DNA from: Akkermansiaceae bacterium
GTDB lineage: Bacteria; Verrucomicrobiota; Verrucomicrobiia; Verrucomicrobiales; Akkermansiaceae
Length of the DNA stretch: 64,000 nucleotides
Reading direction: 5' to 3'
NCBI GenBank assembly: GCA_015062055.1
Contig: SUVK01000007.1
Location: 1-64,000 of the forward strand
The notes beneath the pieces were generated by a model. That model was not told the origin of the DNA and made no database searches. It was given only the letters and a program-made list of their open reading frames with translations. This document shows, piece by piece, positions 50,901 to 60,100 of this stretch. A program made the position numbers and the translations under genes. Positions within the stretch are counted from its first letter, which is position 1. Each line of letters begins with the position of its first letter.

Positions 50901-52004
50901 TTAGGGTGAAGTTTTCAAACGAGCGCGCCCGGCAGCTGCCATCATGGCCTGCTGAGTTCCCGAAACCACGATACGGAGCTCCGGGGAAACCGCCCCGTGC
51001 ACCACAATCATCTCCCCCTGAATCGGCCCGGTCTCCACCGGGATAAGTTGCACCTTCTCCCCGGCACCCAGCGCCACGAGAAATTGAGCCCCTTGTTGAG
51101 AAACAAGCGCTTTTTGCGGTACCAGCACAACATTTTTCAGTTCATCAACGGCAGCGCGCACCGTCACGAACATCCCCGGGCGCAGCAGTGCGTTCGGGTT
51201 ATCGAGCACAGCATCTATCTGCAACGTGCCCATGGTGGCAGACACGGCGTTATCGACCCCTACAATGCGGGCTTTATGCGGGTACACGGCACCGGTGGCA
51301 GTTATTACCTCCACCTCAGCCCCCGGTCGTAACGAACCACCGACCCCGCCCTGATTAAGCCAATCTTGCTCACTGATGCTGAAACTCACTCTGATAGGTT
51401 GTACACGGCTTACCGTTACCATGGGTTCGCTACCGGGCGAAACAAAACTGCCTACATCTGCGCGGGCAAACCCCACTATACCCGGCAGCGGGGCGCGCAG
51501 CGTGCAATACTCCACATTTGATTGGGCTTGAGCCACGGCTGCTACGGCGGCTTGCAACACAGCTTGCGCAGCCTCGGCTTTGCGCTGCGCCTCGGTAAAA
51601 GATTGACGCGAAACAGAACCGTCTTTGAGCAGAGGGCGGTAATACTCTACATTCTGCAAAGCTTCCTGTAAATTAGCTTGCGCCTCGGCCTCCTGTTGTC
51701 GGGCTTGTTGCAGGGCCTCGGCATACAGCGTATCATCCAACACATAAAGAACTTGGCCGTTTTCTACCACTTGGCCATTGGTAAACGTACGTTTCAACAC
51801 ATACCCTTCCACACGGGGTAAGATTTCGGCAGAAACATCGGCCGCCAAGCGACCTATCCAGGAGCGGTACACCACAACATCGGCCCTCTGCGGGTGTGCC
51901 GTTTCCACCGCATAGACAGGTAACGCTGCCTCTCCGTCAGATTTTTTATGATCGCAGGAGCACAGTAAACACCCTAACATAAACCAAAGCGATTTTCCTC
52001 TCAT
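50901..52004 (-). CDS. RND-type periplasmic membrane-fusion lipoprotein (orphan)
   Basis: From ATG 52004 the product has 367 residues with a lipobox LLCSC (Cys ~17). The layout is that of AcrA/MexA adaptors: barrel-sandwich half (VEGYVLKRTFTNGQVVENGQVLYVLD), an alpha-hairpin (ALQQARQQEAEAQANLQEAL ... EAAQAVLQAAVAAVAQAQSN), the second sandwich half (YCTLRAPLPGIVGFARADVGSFV) and the beta-barrel/MP domain (NALLRPGMFVTVRAAV). No RND pump or outer-membrane factor gene is adjacent: on one side is convergent thiD and on the other the divergent NrfD-like gene. Confidence 0.9.
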   Translation of the reverse strand: MRGKSLWFMLGCLLCSCDHKKSDGEAALPVYAVETAHPQRADVVVYRSWIGRLAADVSAEILPRVEGYVLKRTFTNGQVVENGQVLYVLDDTLYAEALQQARQQEAEAQANLQEALQNVEYYRPLLKDGSVSRQSFTEAQRKAEAAQAVLQAAVAAVAQAQSNVEYCTLRAPLPGIVGFARADVGSFVSPGSEPMVTVSRVQPIRVSFSISEQDWLNQGGVGGSLRPGAEVEVITATGAVYPHKARIVGVDNAVSATMGTLQIDAVLDNPNALLRPGMFVTVRAAVDELKNVVLVPQKALVSQQGAQFLVALGAGEKVQLIPVETGPIQGEMIVVHGAVSPELRIVVSGTQQAMMAAAGRARLKTSP

Positions 52005-52061
52005 GATGCAGAACAGACGCCTTGCCGCCGAGCAACATTCAAAAACAAGTAGCTTTGTGGC

Positions 52062-52090
52062 TTGCGGTACACGACTGCATTTGCTACAAT
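52062..52090 (+). promoter_or_regulatory. Promoter of the NrfD/cytochrome cluster
   Basis: TTGCGG (52062-52067), 17 bp, TACAAT (52085-52090); the ATG at 52100 follows after 9 nt. Confidence 0.6.
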
Positions 52091-52099
52091 ACAGCGCAG

Positions 52100-53437
52100 A
52101 TGAGCAACCTTGCCCCAACATACACACCACACCGACACTTATGGCTGCCGGTCATTTTGTGTGTAATTCTGGCAGCCTGGGGGCTGGGATGGAGCGGGCT
52201 ACGCATCGCCACCGAGGGTGTTGGGGTACTGGGCGCCAACAATGCCGTACCTTGGGGGTGGGATATTGTGCTATTCGTATTCTGGATTGGATTGGGTCAC
52301 GCGGGCACCCTTATATCAGCCATACTGCTCCTCACGGGCAAGCAGTGGCGCAGCAACATCGCACGGCATGCAGAGCTCATGACCCTGTGTGCCGTATGCA
52401 CAGCGGGGGTCTTTCCGCTTATCCATGTAGGGCGGGCATGGATGCTGTGGCAAATGGCACCGTTACCTGTAGCCACGGGGGTATGGCCCGAGATGGCCTC
52501 TGCCCTGCTGTGGGATGCCGTTGCCATCTCGACATATCTCGTACTCTCAGACCTTTTTTTCTACATGGGGATAAGGGGGGAAAAGAAGGAGCAGGCCACC
52601 CACCGCAACCTGTGGGCACACAGCAGTTTGCTGATGGCGGGCATCCTTACCCCTTTGGTCGTGATGGTACACAGCATTGTCGGCAGCGACTTTGCGCTCA
52701 CCCTGCGCTGGCAAAGTGTCATCATCCCACCCTACTTCGTATGTGGCGCGCTACTCTCCGGCATGGCCGCTGTATTACTGATTGCCTTGGGGTTGCGCTG
52801 TCGCATCGGGGTTTTGGGCAAGCTGGCACAACTCACGGCAGCACTCGGCGGGGTCATGGGGCTTTTTTATGCCTACGAGCTTATAACGGAGCCGCAACTG
52901 TGGGGCAACACATATGCAAGCATGGTATTGTTCAATGTGTTGATACCCGTCGGGCTGTTGAGTTTTCGCAGGTTAAGGCATAACCGCGTGGTATGTGCCC
53001 TGGTGAGTGTCGGCATATTATACGGCATGTGGCAAGAGCGCGTGCAAATCATCATCGAGCGCTCCCTACACCTCACCGGAGGCAACTACAGCCCCAGCCC
53101 GGTAGATATAGCGATGCTTTGCGGCAGCATCGGGTTATTTTTTGCTCTTTTTCTCAGCATATCGGCACGCATACGGCCCGAGCAGGTAAAACAGCATCCC
53201 GGCCCGGGGACTACGGCACCCGCATCTCCGCGCATAGCTGCAATCACAGGTGCGGGCAGCATGATTCTTTTAGTACTTGCTTGGGCCATATGTACCCAAT
53301 GGGCCGATACGGCAGGCATGGCAGGCAGCAGCCCGCGGGGGCTACTGTGGTATTTACCGGCAATAACGGTGCTCGGATTAGCCGGGGCCGGAGCGGGCAT
53401 CTTCATCAACTACATAGCACGCACGCGGCAGACATGA
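52100..53437 (+). CDS. NrfD/ActC-like quinol-interacting membrane protein
   Basis: A 445-residue protein with about ten membrane helices. The early segment VPWGWDIVLFVFWIGLGHAGTL and FPLIHVGRAWMLW resemble ActC, the NrfD-type subunit of alternative complex III, and polysulfide-reductase membrane subunits that exchange electrons with quinols. I choose ATG 52100 because the promoter ends 9 nt before it; an earlier frame start overlaps the divergent gene. It overlaps the cytochrome c gene by 4 bp (ATGA). Confidence 0.75.
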   Translation: MSNLAPTYTPHRHLWLPVILCVILAAWGLGWSGLRIATEGVGVLGANNAVPWGWDIVLFVFWIGLGHAGTLISAILLLTGKQWRSNIARHAELMTLCAVCTAGVFPLIHVGRAWMLWQMAPLPVATGVWPEMASALLWDAVAISTYLVLSDLFFYMGIRGEKKEQATHRNLWAHSSLLMAGILTPLVVMVHSIVGSDFALTLRWQSVIIPPYFVCGALLSGMAAVLLIALGLRCRIGVLGKLAQLTAALGGVMGLFYAYELITEPQLWGNTYASMVLFNVLIPVGLLSFRRLRHNRVVCALVSVGILYGMWQERVQIIIERSLHLTGGNYSPSPVDIAMLCGSIGLFFALFLSISARIRPEQVKQHPGPGTTAPASPRIAAITGAGSMILLVLAWAICTQWADTAGMAGSSPRGLLWYLPAITVLGLAGAGAGIFINYIARTRQT

Positions 53438-53865
53438 AAAAAGCATTAACCCTATTAGCCCCGGCGCTCATATTGATACTGAGCTTTTTGCTGATTGTGC
53501 AACATATCGGCCCGCAGCCACAACTCATTACCGACATGGTAACACCTCAACAACAGCACACGATTAGTCCCCCGGCAGGGCTTGTTCCCTTTGGCAACAC
53601 GCGCCCCCCGCAAGCGGCAGAACACCTTTTCCGCAACAATTGTGCCGCATGCCACGGTGCTAGCGGCAACGGTCAAAGCTATGTAGCCAACTACCCGGGC
53701 ATGCCCGCCGTGGGCAACCTTACCACCATCAACAAAACACCCGAGGAGCTTCTACACTCCCTCCTGCACGGGCGAGGAGCCATGCCCGGTTTCCGGAATA
53801 CACTCAATCAAACCGAGGCAAAATCCCTTATTCAACACATCATAACCCACCTACAACAACAATGA
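53434..53865 (+). CDS. Membrane-anchored monoheme cytochrome c (ActE-like)
   Basis: 143 residues: one N-terminal membrane anchor (LLAPALILILSFLLIVQ), then a cytochrome c domain with heme site CAACH and the likely Met ligand in GAMPGF, followed by a helix LIQHIITHLQQQ. The PPAGLVPFGNTRPP segment ahead of the heme box resembles ActE of alternative complex III. Four-base overlaps with both neighbours indicate one operon. Confidence 0.88.
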   Translation: MKKALTLLAPALILILSFLLIVQHIGPQPQLITDMVTPQQQHTISPPAGLVPFGNTRPPQAAEHLFRNNCAACHGASGNGQSYVANYPGMPAVGNLTTINKTPEELLHSLLHGRGAMPGFRNTLNQTEAKSLIQHIITHLQQQ

Positions 53866-54878
53866 AACGCGCTTTTTTAATTCTGTTGGTACTGTTTGCG
53901 CTGTTAACCACAACCTCGATACAGCACAGTCTGAACACCCCACCTCTGAGCAATGATAAAATGTTGGGGCTGGTTCCGGTAACCGACATGGTATTTGCTC
54001 TGCCGGCAGGCATCTTCGCCGCAGGTGTCATAGGTGTTATACTGGGGCTGGGGGCAGAGCTTTGGCGTGCCCTCTTACCCATTTGCGGGGCCGGTTGGGT
54101 ACCAACACACCGACTCAGCACCATGGCCGATGCCGGGTTGTGGTGCGGGTGGCTGACAGTGGCCTCGTGCTTTACGGCATTTCCCTTCATCTTCCCGTGG
54201 ATAAGCACCAACAGCACAGATAGCCTATACACCGTAGCCAACTATAGGATATTGCTTTACATCGGTCTGGGCACCATGATGACCGCACGCTTGTTCAACC
54301 ATTTTTTACCAAGGCGCCAAGGGCTGTGGGCCACGCTCATGTGTGCAGGTGTCGGGCTGGGCGCAGGGCAATTTTGGTGGAACGGCCTACCCATAGATTG
54401 TCTTGCACTAGCACTACTACTGCCCATATGCCTCATCCTCTGCACACCCGGCAAGCGAGAGGGGGCCGACACCCCCTTCGTGTGGTTGTGTATCTTTGCC
54501 CTTGCCGTGGCACTATATGCCACGGGTTTCTCACAGCTCATTATCTCATACCCCACAGGGCCTGTAGAAATGAGCCCCGGTTGGCTCTCTCTCAAGTTTG
54601 TAGCCAACAGTCTTCTTGTAATAGCCTTGGTCGTATTATTAATACGGCCTCTCAGGTACAATCTCTTTGTACAACAGGGTGCCGGGGCATTCGGGGTCGC
54701 AAGCATCTTGCTCTACAACTGGTACGCCATCGCTGCACCTTTGTGCGGCAGTTTAATCGTACCAATGCCACTCGCCCCCGCTGCTACGGTATACGGCATT
54801 TGCCTGCTTTGCCTCTCGGGGTTAATTTTCTTACGAATTCAAAGCAAACGACCGGCTACGCTCAAACGCGATAACTGA
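53862..54878 (+). CDS. Nine-helix membrane protein of the cytochrome cluster
   Basis: A 338-residue hydrophobic protein with about nine or ten helices, coupled to the cytochrome gene by ATGA. Its position after NrfD-like and monoheme cytochrome genes matches ActF, the second membrane subunit of alternative complex III, but I cannot recognise ActF motifs, and the sequence is shorter than typical NrfD paralogs. Alternatively it is a lineage-specific assembly or quinone-module subunit. No promoter is seen inside the cluster. Confidence 0.55.
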   Translation: MKRAFLILLVLFALLTTTSIQHSLNTPPLSNDKMLGLVPVTDMVFALPAGIFAAGVIGVILGLGAELWRALLPICGAGWVPTHRLSTMADAGLWCGWLTVASCFTAFPFIFPWISTNSTDSLYTVANYRILLYIGLGTMMTARLFNHFLPRRQGLWATLMCAGVGLGAGQFWWNGLPIDCLALALLLPICLILCTPGKREGADTPFVWLCIFALAVALYATGFSQLIISYPTGPVEMSPGWLSLKFVANSLLVIALVVLLIRPLRYNLFVQQGAGAFGVASILLYNWYAIAAPLCGSLIVPMPLAPAATVYGICLLCLSGLIFLRIQSKRPATLKRDN

Positions 54879-55021
54879 GTTTTGAGGGGGAGCTCTTACC
54901 GCGAATCGTTGCAACGGCAAGAAAAATCAGCAAAAAAATCTTTTACTTCAATTACGTGATTGCAATCTGCTGAAAAAAAAGATAGAATAAGCGCAGTAGC
55001 TTAACATCATCTCTCTTTTTT

Positions 55022-57184
55022 ATGGCTGAACCTAAACTTAAAACGCTCGCACCGGCAGGGGCTCCCCGCCGCGTTCTTCTCAATTCCGGCGTTGCCCCTA
55101 CGCGCCGAGTCACCCTTAAAGGTTCGGATGGCCGTGCCATCGGGCCCAAAACACCCGCTTCCACCGGGGCTGTACCACCTCCCCCTCCTGCCGAAGAACC
55201 TATCGTTGAAGCAACGCCTGCCGTAGATGAAGAAGCTCTTCGCGCCCAGCAAGAATACGAACGCCAGATGGAGGAATATAACCGCCAAATGGAAGAGTAC
55301 AACCGTCAAATGGCCGAATATGAGGCACAGCAACAAGCAGAGGCAGAAGCGGCAGCTGCGGCACAAGCCGAAGCAGAAGCAGCTGCTCAAGCCGCCGCAC
55401 AAGCCGAAGCTGAGGCTGCAGCTGCTGCCGCAGCACAAACCGAAGATGAAACACCGGCTCTTGTGGCAGCCCCCACCCCGGTAGCCGGTCCCCGCCCCGT
55501 AGCCGGCCCCAAACTCAGCATCAAAAAACCGGCAGGCGCCCCCGCTGCAGGCCCCAAACTGTCCGTTGCCAAACCGGCAGGTGCCCCCGCTGCAGGCCCC
55601 AAACCGTCCGTTGCCAAACCGGCAGGCGCCCCCAAACCCGCTATTAAAAAGCCGGCACCTGCTATTGGCACAGCATTACCGGCAGGCGCACCTCCGCCAC
55701 CTCCCCCCGTAGAAGAGGCTGCCACCGAGTACGCAGAAGCAGCCCCGCAAATGACCGAGGCCGAGATTGAGCAGCAAAACGCCTACTACGAGAAGCTTCA
55801 ATATGAAGCCAGCAAAAAGCCTTTCCACAAGAAACCCATTTTCTACATAGGGTGCGGCATTTTGGCAGCCATGGCTATCGGCGGCTTCTTCTTTGTGCAA
55901 TCGTCTAAGAGCACCGATGAAGCAATCAAGGCCAAACGTGCGGCAGCTGCTGCAGTATTGAACCGAGCCATCGAAATCAACAGCAAAGAAGTATTCACCT
56001 TGGCAGATGCCAAAGAAAAGGGGGTAGAAATCAAGTGCAGCAAAGAAGACGCACAGCTTCTCTTACACGTCATCATTCATCACGACGAGAAAGATGAAAC
56101 CGGCAATCTTTGTTGGGGGCCGAACACCGTCGGCACAGCGTTGAACGCCTGTGTACTGCTCGGCATTGCCTCCGAGCTGGATGCCGGCATCTGCGATATG
56201 GTATTTGCCACCCTGGCAGAGAATGCCACCAAGATGGAGCCGAAACTACTTGATAAGCTGTTGGACCGCCTTACCAAAACCGACATCAAGGACCTTAACA
56301 GCAAGCTTAACAAACTGGCGCAACCCCTTAATCCCAAAGAGCACGCAGAGGTACTCACCGTTATTTGGACCTACAAGGTACGCCTTGCTACCATGAAGGA
56401 TAAAGACCGAGTCATGGCCCTCATTAAGACCAAAGATTTGGACGATGACTTGCTCAAAGCCGTATGTGCCTACACCTTCGAGCTCATTAAGAGGAGCAAG
56501 AGCCAAGAAGCCAAAGATGAATTCGGCACGCTGGTGTGGGAGACCGTTAAAGATGACAGCGCCAGGCTCGATAACCAAAGCATCATGCGCATGCTTGCCT
56601 ACACCTGCCAACCCGATGCCTTGGCATACTACAAGGGCAAGATGGAAGATGTGGGAAATTGGCAGAAATACTCCCCCTTCTTTGCAGCATGGCAAGATGA
56701 CAAAATCGCAGGTTACCTTAACGAGCTGCGTAGCACCACCGATGATGAGAAGAAGATTAACATCATCGACACCACCATCATGCGCGTGCTGACGCAAAAC
56801 CGCGAACGCTCTGTAGAAGAAGCCAAGCAGCTCTTGGCTCTCGCCTATGATGATTTCTTTGCCAACACTACCGGGTTGCAGGCTCTGATTGAAAAAGATG
56901 AGAACAGAACGCCCGAAGAAGAGGCAGAATACCAAAAATTGATGCGTGTAGTCGCCTTGCAGAAGCGAGTTGTCCAAAATATCGGCAATCACTGCCGCGT
57001 ATACTATGACTGGGTTGATGTCATTCTTAACGAGATTGAAGCAGAATGTGATAAAGCCAACAGCCAACCTCACAGACAACTGCGAAACGTCATCAAGAAA
57101 ACTCGCGAAGAAGTCAAGAAGACAGAACTCAAAGACTCCGGCGAGAATGCCAAAAAAGACAAGCGTATGAAGCTTGAAGAGTAA
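55022..57184 (+). CDS. Large single-pass protein with repeat-rich N-terminal arm
   Basis: 720 residues in three parts. The N-terminal ~270 are low-complexity: EEYNRQM octads (~77-100), an Ala/Glu/Gln helix to ~140, then Pro/Ala/Lys repeats of KPAGAPAAGPK. One membrane helix follows (IFYIGCGILAAMAIGGFFFV, ~275-297). The C-terminal ~420 residues are helical and repetitive, without a known domain. With no signal peptide the arm should be cytosolic and the helical part outside. -10 TAGAAT lies near 54,984 and the terminator at 57,211. The function is unknown. Confidence 0.7.
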   Translation: MAEPKLKTLAPAGAPRRVLLNSGVAPTRRVTLKGSDGRAIGPKTPASTGAVPPPPPAEEPIVEATPAVDEEALRAQQEYERQMEEYNRQMEEYNRQMAEYEAQQQAEAEAAAAAQAEAEAAAQAAAQAEAEAAAAAAAQTEDETPALVAAPTPVAGPRPVAGPKLSIKKPAGAPAAGPKLSVAKPAGAPAAGPKPSVAKPAGAPKPAIKKPAPAIGTALPAGAPPPPPPVEEAATEYAEAAPQMTEAEIEQQNAYYEKLQYEASKKPFHKKPIFYIGCGILAAMAIGGFFFVQSSKSTDEAIKAKRAAAAAVLNRAIEINSKEVFTLADAKEKGVEIKCSKEDAQLLLHVIIHHDEKDETGNLCWGPNTVGTALNACVLLGIASELDAGICDMVFATLAENATKMEPKLLDKLLDRLTKTDIKDLNSKLNKLAQPLNPKEHAEVLTVIWTYKVRLATMKDKDRVMALIKTKDLDDDLLKAVCAYTFELIKRSKSQEAKDEFGTLVWETVKDDSARLDNQSIMRMLAYTCQPDALAYYKGKMEDVGNWQKYSPFFAAWQDDKIAGYLNELRSTTDDEKKINIIDTTIMRVLTQNRERSVEEAKQLLALAYDDFFANTTGLQALIEKDENRTPEEEAEYQKLMRVVALQKRVVQNIGNHCRVYYDWVDVILNEIEAECDKANSQPHRQLRNVIKKTREEVKKTELKDSGENAKKDKRMKLEE
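55506..55640 (+). repeat. In-frame tandem repeats encoding KPAGAPAAGPK(L/P)S(V/I)(A/K)
   Basis: Three near-identical copies of a ~48-bp unit within the 720-residue gene, with third-position differences; slippage or recombination could change their number. Confidence 0.75.
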
Positions 57185-57210
57185 GCGCGGGGGATCCTCG
57201 TCCATTTCGA

Positions 57211-57246
57211 TGCCTGTTCAGTTAATGCTGAACAGGCATTTTTACG
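57211..57246 (+). terminator. Terminator of the 720-residue gene
   Basis: An 11-bp perfect stem TGCCTGTTCAG / CTGAACAGGCA (57211-57238) followed by TTTTT. Confidence 0.9.
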
Positions 57247-57280
57247 CGTTGGTACAATTAGATTTTAGCCTATTTTGACA
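57241..57280 (+). repeat. Imperfect ~40-bp direct repeat, copy 1
   Basis: TTTACGCGTTGGTACAATTA and the following bases up to TTTTGACA recur at 57594-57634 with a few changes. The copies flank the small gene 57,329-57,523. Confidence 0.7.
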
Positions 57281-57328
57281 GCAACACAGGAAGATGGTGG
57301 TGAGTATTTTGGGGATGAGTAACATAAT

Positions 57329-57523
57329 TTATTTACCTCTCAAAATAAGGCGCCAAGCAAGGCGGAAGAATAAGAATCCCGTTGTGAAAAAGAATAAGAT
57401 AGCGAGAATAGCGAAGGTGATTTCAAGCTCGTCCTGACCGGAAATGAAAGGAGTCAACAACAGCATGGCCAACATAAACAGCAAGCCACAGCCTATCATA
57501 ATGATGGATTCTGCAATATTCAT
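57329..57523 (-). CDS. 64-residue two-helix membrane protein
   Basis: The product consists of two hydrophobic helices (IIMIGCGLLFMLAMLLLTPF and FAILAILFFFTTGFLFFRLA) joined by a short polar loop with GQDELE, ending in basic residues (RLILRGK). It is monocistronic on the minus strand and flanked by imperfect direct repeats at 57,241 and 57,594. No family is recognised. A minus-strand TAATAT box ~35 bp upstream may be its -10. Confidence 0.55.
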   Translation of the reverse strand: MNIAESIIMIGCGLLFMLAMLLLTPFISGQDELEITFAILAILFFFTTGFLFFRLAWRLILRGK

Positions 57524-57593
57524 ACCGAAGAATGTATATATTCGTTACCTATATTAACTCATATTCGCCCCCCATCCGCAACAAAAAAGTGTA

Positions 57594-57634
57594 TTTACGC
57601 GTGGGAACAATTAGATTTCTTTGCCTTTTTTGAC
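57594..57634 (+). repeat. Imperfect ~40-bp direct repeat, copy 2
   Basis: Matches 57241-57280 over ACAATTAGATTT and TTTTGACA blocks; lies upstream of the small membrane-protein gene. Confidence 0.7.
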
Positions 57635-57747
57635 ATCTGAATTGTCACTAACCTCATGTTACAACGTGTACATCATATACAGACCGCCCCTGCGCCGGTA
57701 CCCCAACAAATTGCTATTTGCCTAATAGTTACAGCGCGTAAGAGGCA

Positions 57748-59793
57748 TTAATCAAACAATTCTCGCAGAGTTGTCGGGGCTTGAGGGTCGCCCAAAGCAG
57801 CAGCTTTAAGGAAATACTCCCGCGCCAACTCCCGGTTTTCCTCAACCCCATGGCCGAGATAATAACAAACGCCCAAATTATACAAAGCCAAGGGATCTCC
57901 CTTACCGGCAGCCAAGCGGAACCAATGTATCGCGGTGGCAGAATCTTGCGGCACCCCCTTGCCGGTCATATAGCAAATACCCAAAACGCAAGCCGCCCGG
58001 GCATGCCCCTGAGCCGCGGCTTTGCGGTACCAAGAGATAGCCGCATCAACATCTTGCGGCACACCTAAACCCTTAAAATAACAATCACCCAAGCCACATT
58101 GAGCCACAGCCACATTGTCCTCTACCGCGAGGCGATACCATTTCACAGCCTCGCTCGGGTCTGCAACCACACCTTTACCGTATAAATAGCAATCGCCTAA
58201 AGCCGCTTGAGCAACCGTCACCCCTTGTTCTGCAGCGAGGCGATACCATTTTGCAGCCGCAACGGCGTCTTGCTCCGTCCCTTTGCCGAGAGAACAGCAC
58301 ATACCCATGTTGTACTGAGCAGAAGCGAGCCCGCTTTCTGCAGCCCTGAGGAACCAGCGTACGGCCTCGGTGGCATCTTGCGGCACCCCTTCCCCCTTAT
58401 AATAACACGCGCCCAAATTACAGCAAGCCTGCGGCACCCCCTGCTCTGCAGCACAGCGTAACCACTTCACCGCAGCAGCCACATTCTTCGGCACACCATT
58501 GCCTCTGTAGTAGCAATCACCCAAGTTATACTGAGCGAGGGGCACTCCTTGCTCAGCCGCATGGCGAAAAAGGCGCACAGCCTCGACATGATCTTTCGAC
58601 ACCCCACGACCTGAGAAATAACAATAACCCAACTCGCACTGCGCCCGAGCCACACCTTGATTCGCAGCAAGTCTAAACCATTTTACAGCCGTAGAATCGT
58701 CGCGTGGCACGCCTATTGCCCTCGAGTAGCATATTCCCAACGCGAACTGAGCATGAGAAAAGCCTTGCTCGGCAGCAAGAAGAAACCACCTTACAGCCTC
58801 TTGATGATTACAGGGCACGCCATTCCCCTTAAAATAGCAATTACCCAAGCGATATTGCGCTTCGGCCACCCCCCGCAGTGCCGCTTTGTGATACCAATCA
58901 ACGGCTTCGCCGCCATTAACCGGCACCCCGATTCCATGTTCGAGGCATACACCTAAATTGATTTGAGCCCGGGCATGACCTTGCTCTGCCGCCTTGCGAT
59001 ACAAGCTGGCAGCTAAAGATGGGTTCTTGTCTACCCCTTTTCCCGCGGCATAGCAAATCCCCAGACAATATTGTGCCGAGGCGTGGCCTTGATCGGCGGC
59101 CTTGCCATACCAAGCCGCGGCTAGAATCGGGTCTTGCACCACCCCCGAGCCCTTGGCATAACAATCAGCCAAGCGATATTGAGCCTCTACGTGCCCTTGG
59201 TCAGCCGCCTTGCGAAACCACGAGGTTGCTTGGATGGGGTCGCGATTAACACCCGAGCCCTTAGTAAAGCCATCTGCCAAGCGATATTGAGCCTCTGCAA
59301 CACCTTGTTCGGCAGCTTTGCTAAACCATGCAGCCGCAGCTGCATCGTTCTTTGCCACGCCTTTACCCGTTTTGTAGCAAATACCCAAATAGCACTGAGC
59401 AGCAGACACCCCCTTTTCGGCAGCCCGGCGGTACAAGGCAACGGCTTGCCCTACACTTTGAGGCACCCCCAAGCCTTTCTCGTAGCAAAGCCCCAGAGAA
59501 AACAAGGCATCCGGCATGCCGTTGGCAACAGCCTTGCGGTACCAAGCCACGGCTTCTTCTGCATCGGCAGTCACCCCTTTGCCCTTTTCGTAACAAAGGC
59601 CTAAATAATACTGAGCAGAGGCCGAACCTTGCTCGGCAGCTTGGCGAAAACTCGTGACCGCCGTCTCATATTTACCGTCTTCGTATGCTGCTACACCGTC
59701 CTGAAATATTGAGGCAGCGTCGGCTGCAACCAATGGGTTGCCCCACATTAATAAAAGCAACGCAATACACCTGAATGTAGTATATGATTTCAT
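57748..59793 (-). CDS. Secreted Sel1-like repeat protein (about 17 repeats)
   Basis: From ATG 59793 the product has 681 residues with a signal peptide (CIALLLLMWGNPLVAA). The rest is a nearly unbroken run of 36-residue Sel1 repeats (A-x-x-Q-Y-x-L-G-x-C-Y-x-x-G-x-G-V-x-x-D-x-x-x-A), about 17 of them, forming an alpha-solenoid for protein binding. Each repeat carries a Cys in the LGxCY position, so free thiols or disulfides line one face. Repeats are similar at DNA level, so copy number may vary. The earlier in-frame start adds 16 residues. Secreted Sel1 proteins often scaffold envelope or host-interaction complexes. Confidence 0.9.
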   Translation of the reverse strand: MKSYTTFRCIALLLLMWGNPLVAADAASIFQDGVAAYEDGKYETAVTSFRQAAEQGSASAQYYLGLCYEKGKGVTADAEEAVAWYRKAVANGMPDALFSLGLCYEKGLGVPQSVGQAVALYRRAAEKGVSAAQCYLGICYKTGKGVAKNDAAAAAWFSKAAEQGVAEAQYRLADGFTKGSGVNRDPIQATSWFRKAADQGHVEAQYRLADCYAKGSGVVQDPILAAAWYGKAADQGHASAQYCLGICYAAGKGVDKNPSLAASLYRKAAEQGHARAQINLGVCLEHGIGVPVNGGEAVDWYHKAALRGVAEAQYRLGNCYFKGNGVPCNHQEAVRWFLLAAEQGFSHAQFALGICYSRAIGVPRDDSTAVKWFRLAANQGVARAQCELGYCYFSGRGVSKDHVEAVRLFRHAAEQGVPLAQYNLGDCYYRGNGVPKNVAAAVKWLRCAAEQGVPQACCNLGACYYKGEGVPQDATEAVRWFLRAAESGLASAQYNMGMCCSLGKGTEQDAVAAAKWYRLAAEQGVTVAQAALGDCYLYGKGVVADPSEAVKWYRLAVEDNVAVAQCGLGDCYFKGLGVPQDVDAAISWYRKAAAQGHARAACVLGICYMTGKGVPQDSATAIHWFRLAAGKGDPLALYNLGVCYYLGHGVEENRELAREYFLKAAALGDPQAPTTLRELFD

Positions 59794-60026
59794 GGTATTT
59801 GTAATAATCAGAAGAGAGCGGGAAAATGGTCTGCAAAGCAAAATCTAAGGGCAGTATACTCTCATTACCCTATAAATCAAGACTAAAAATTGATAATTTC
59901 GGCGTTGCGAATGATGGCAAAGAACCAACATCTCCCTTAAAAGCGAAATCATGACGAAAAAAATATCACTTTATACTTGCAAAACGCGCAGAATGCTGTA
60001 AAATCGGCTCGTCATCACTATGACAT

Positions 60027-60100
<74 letters not shown>

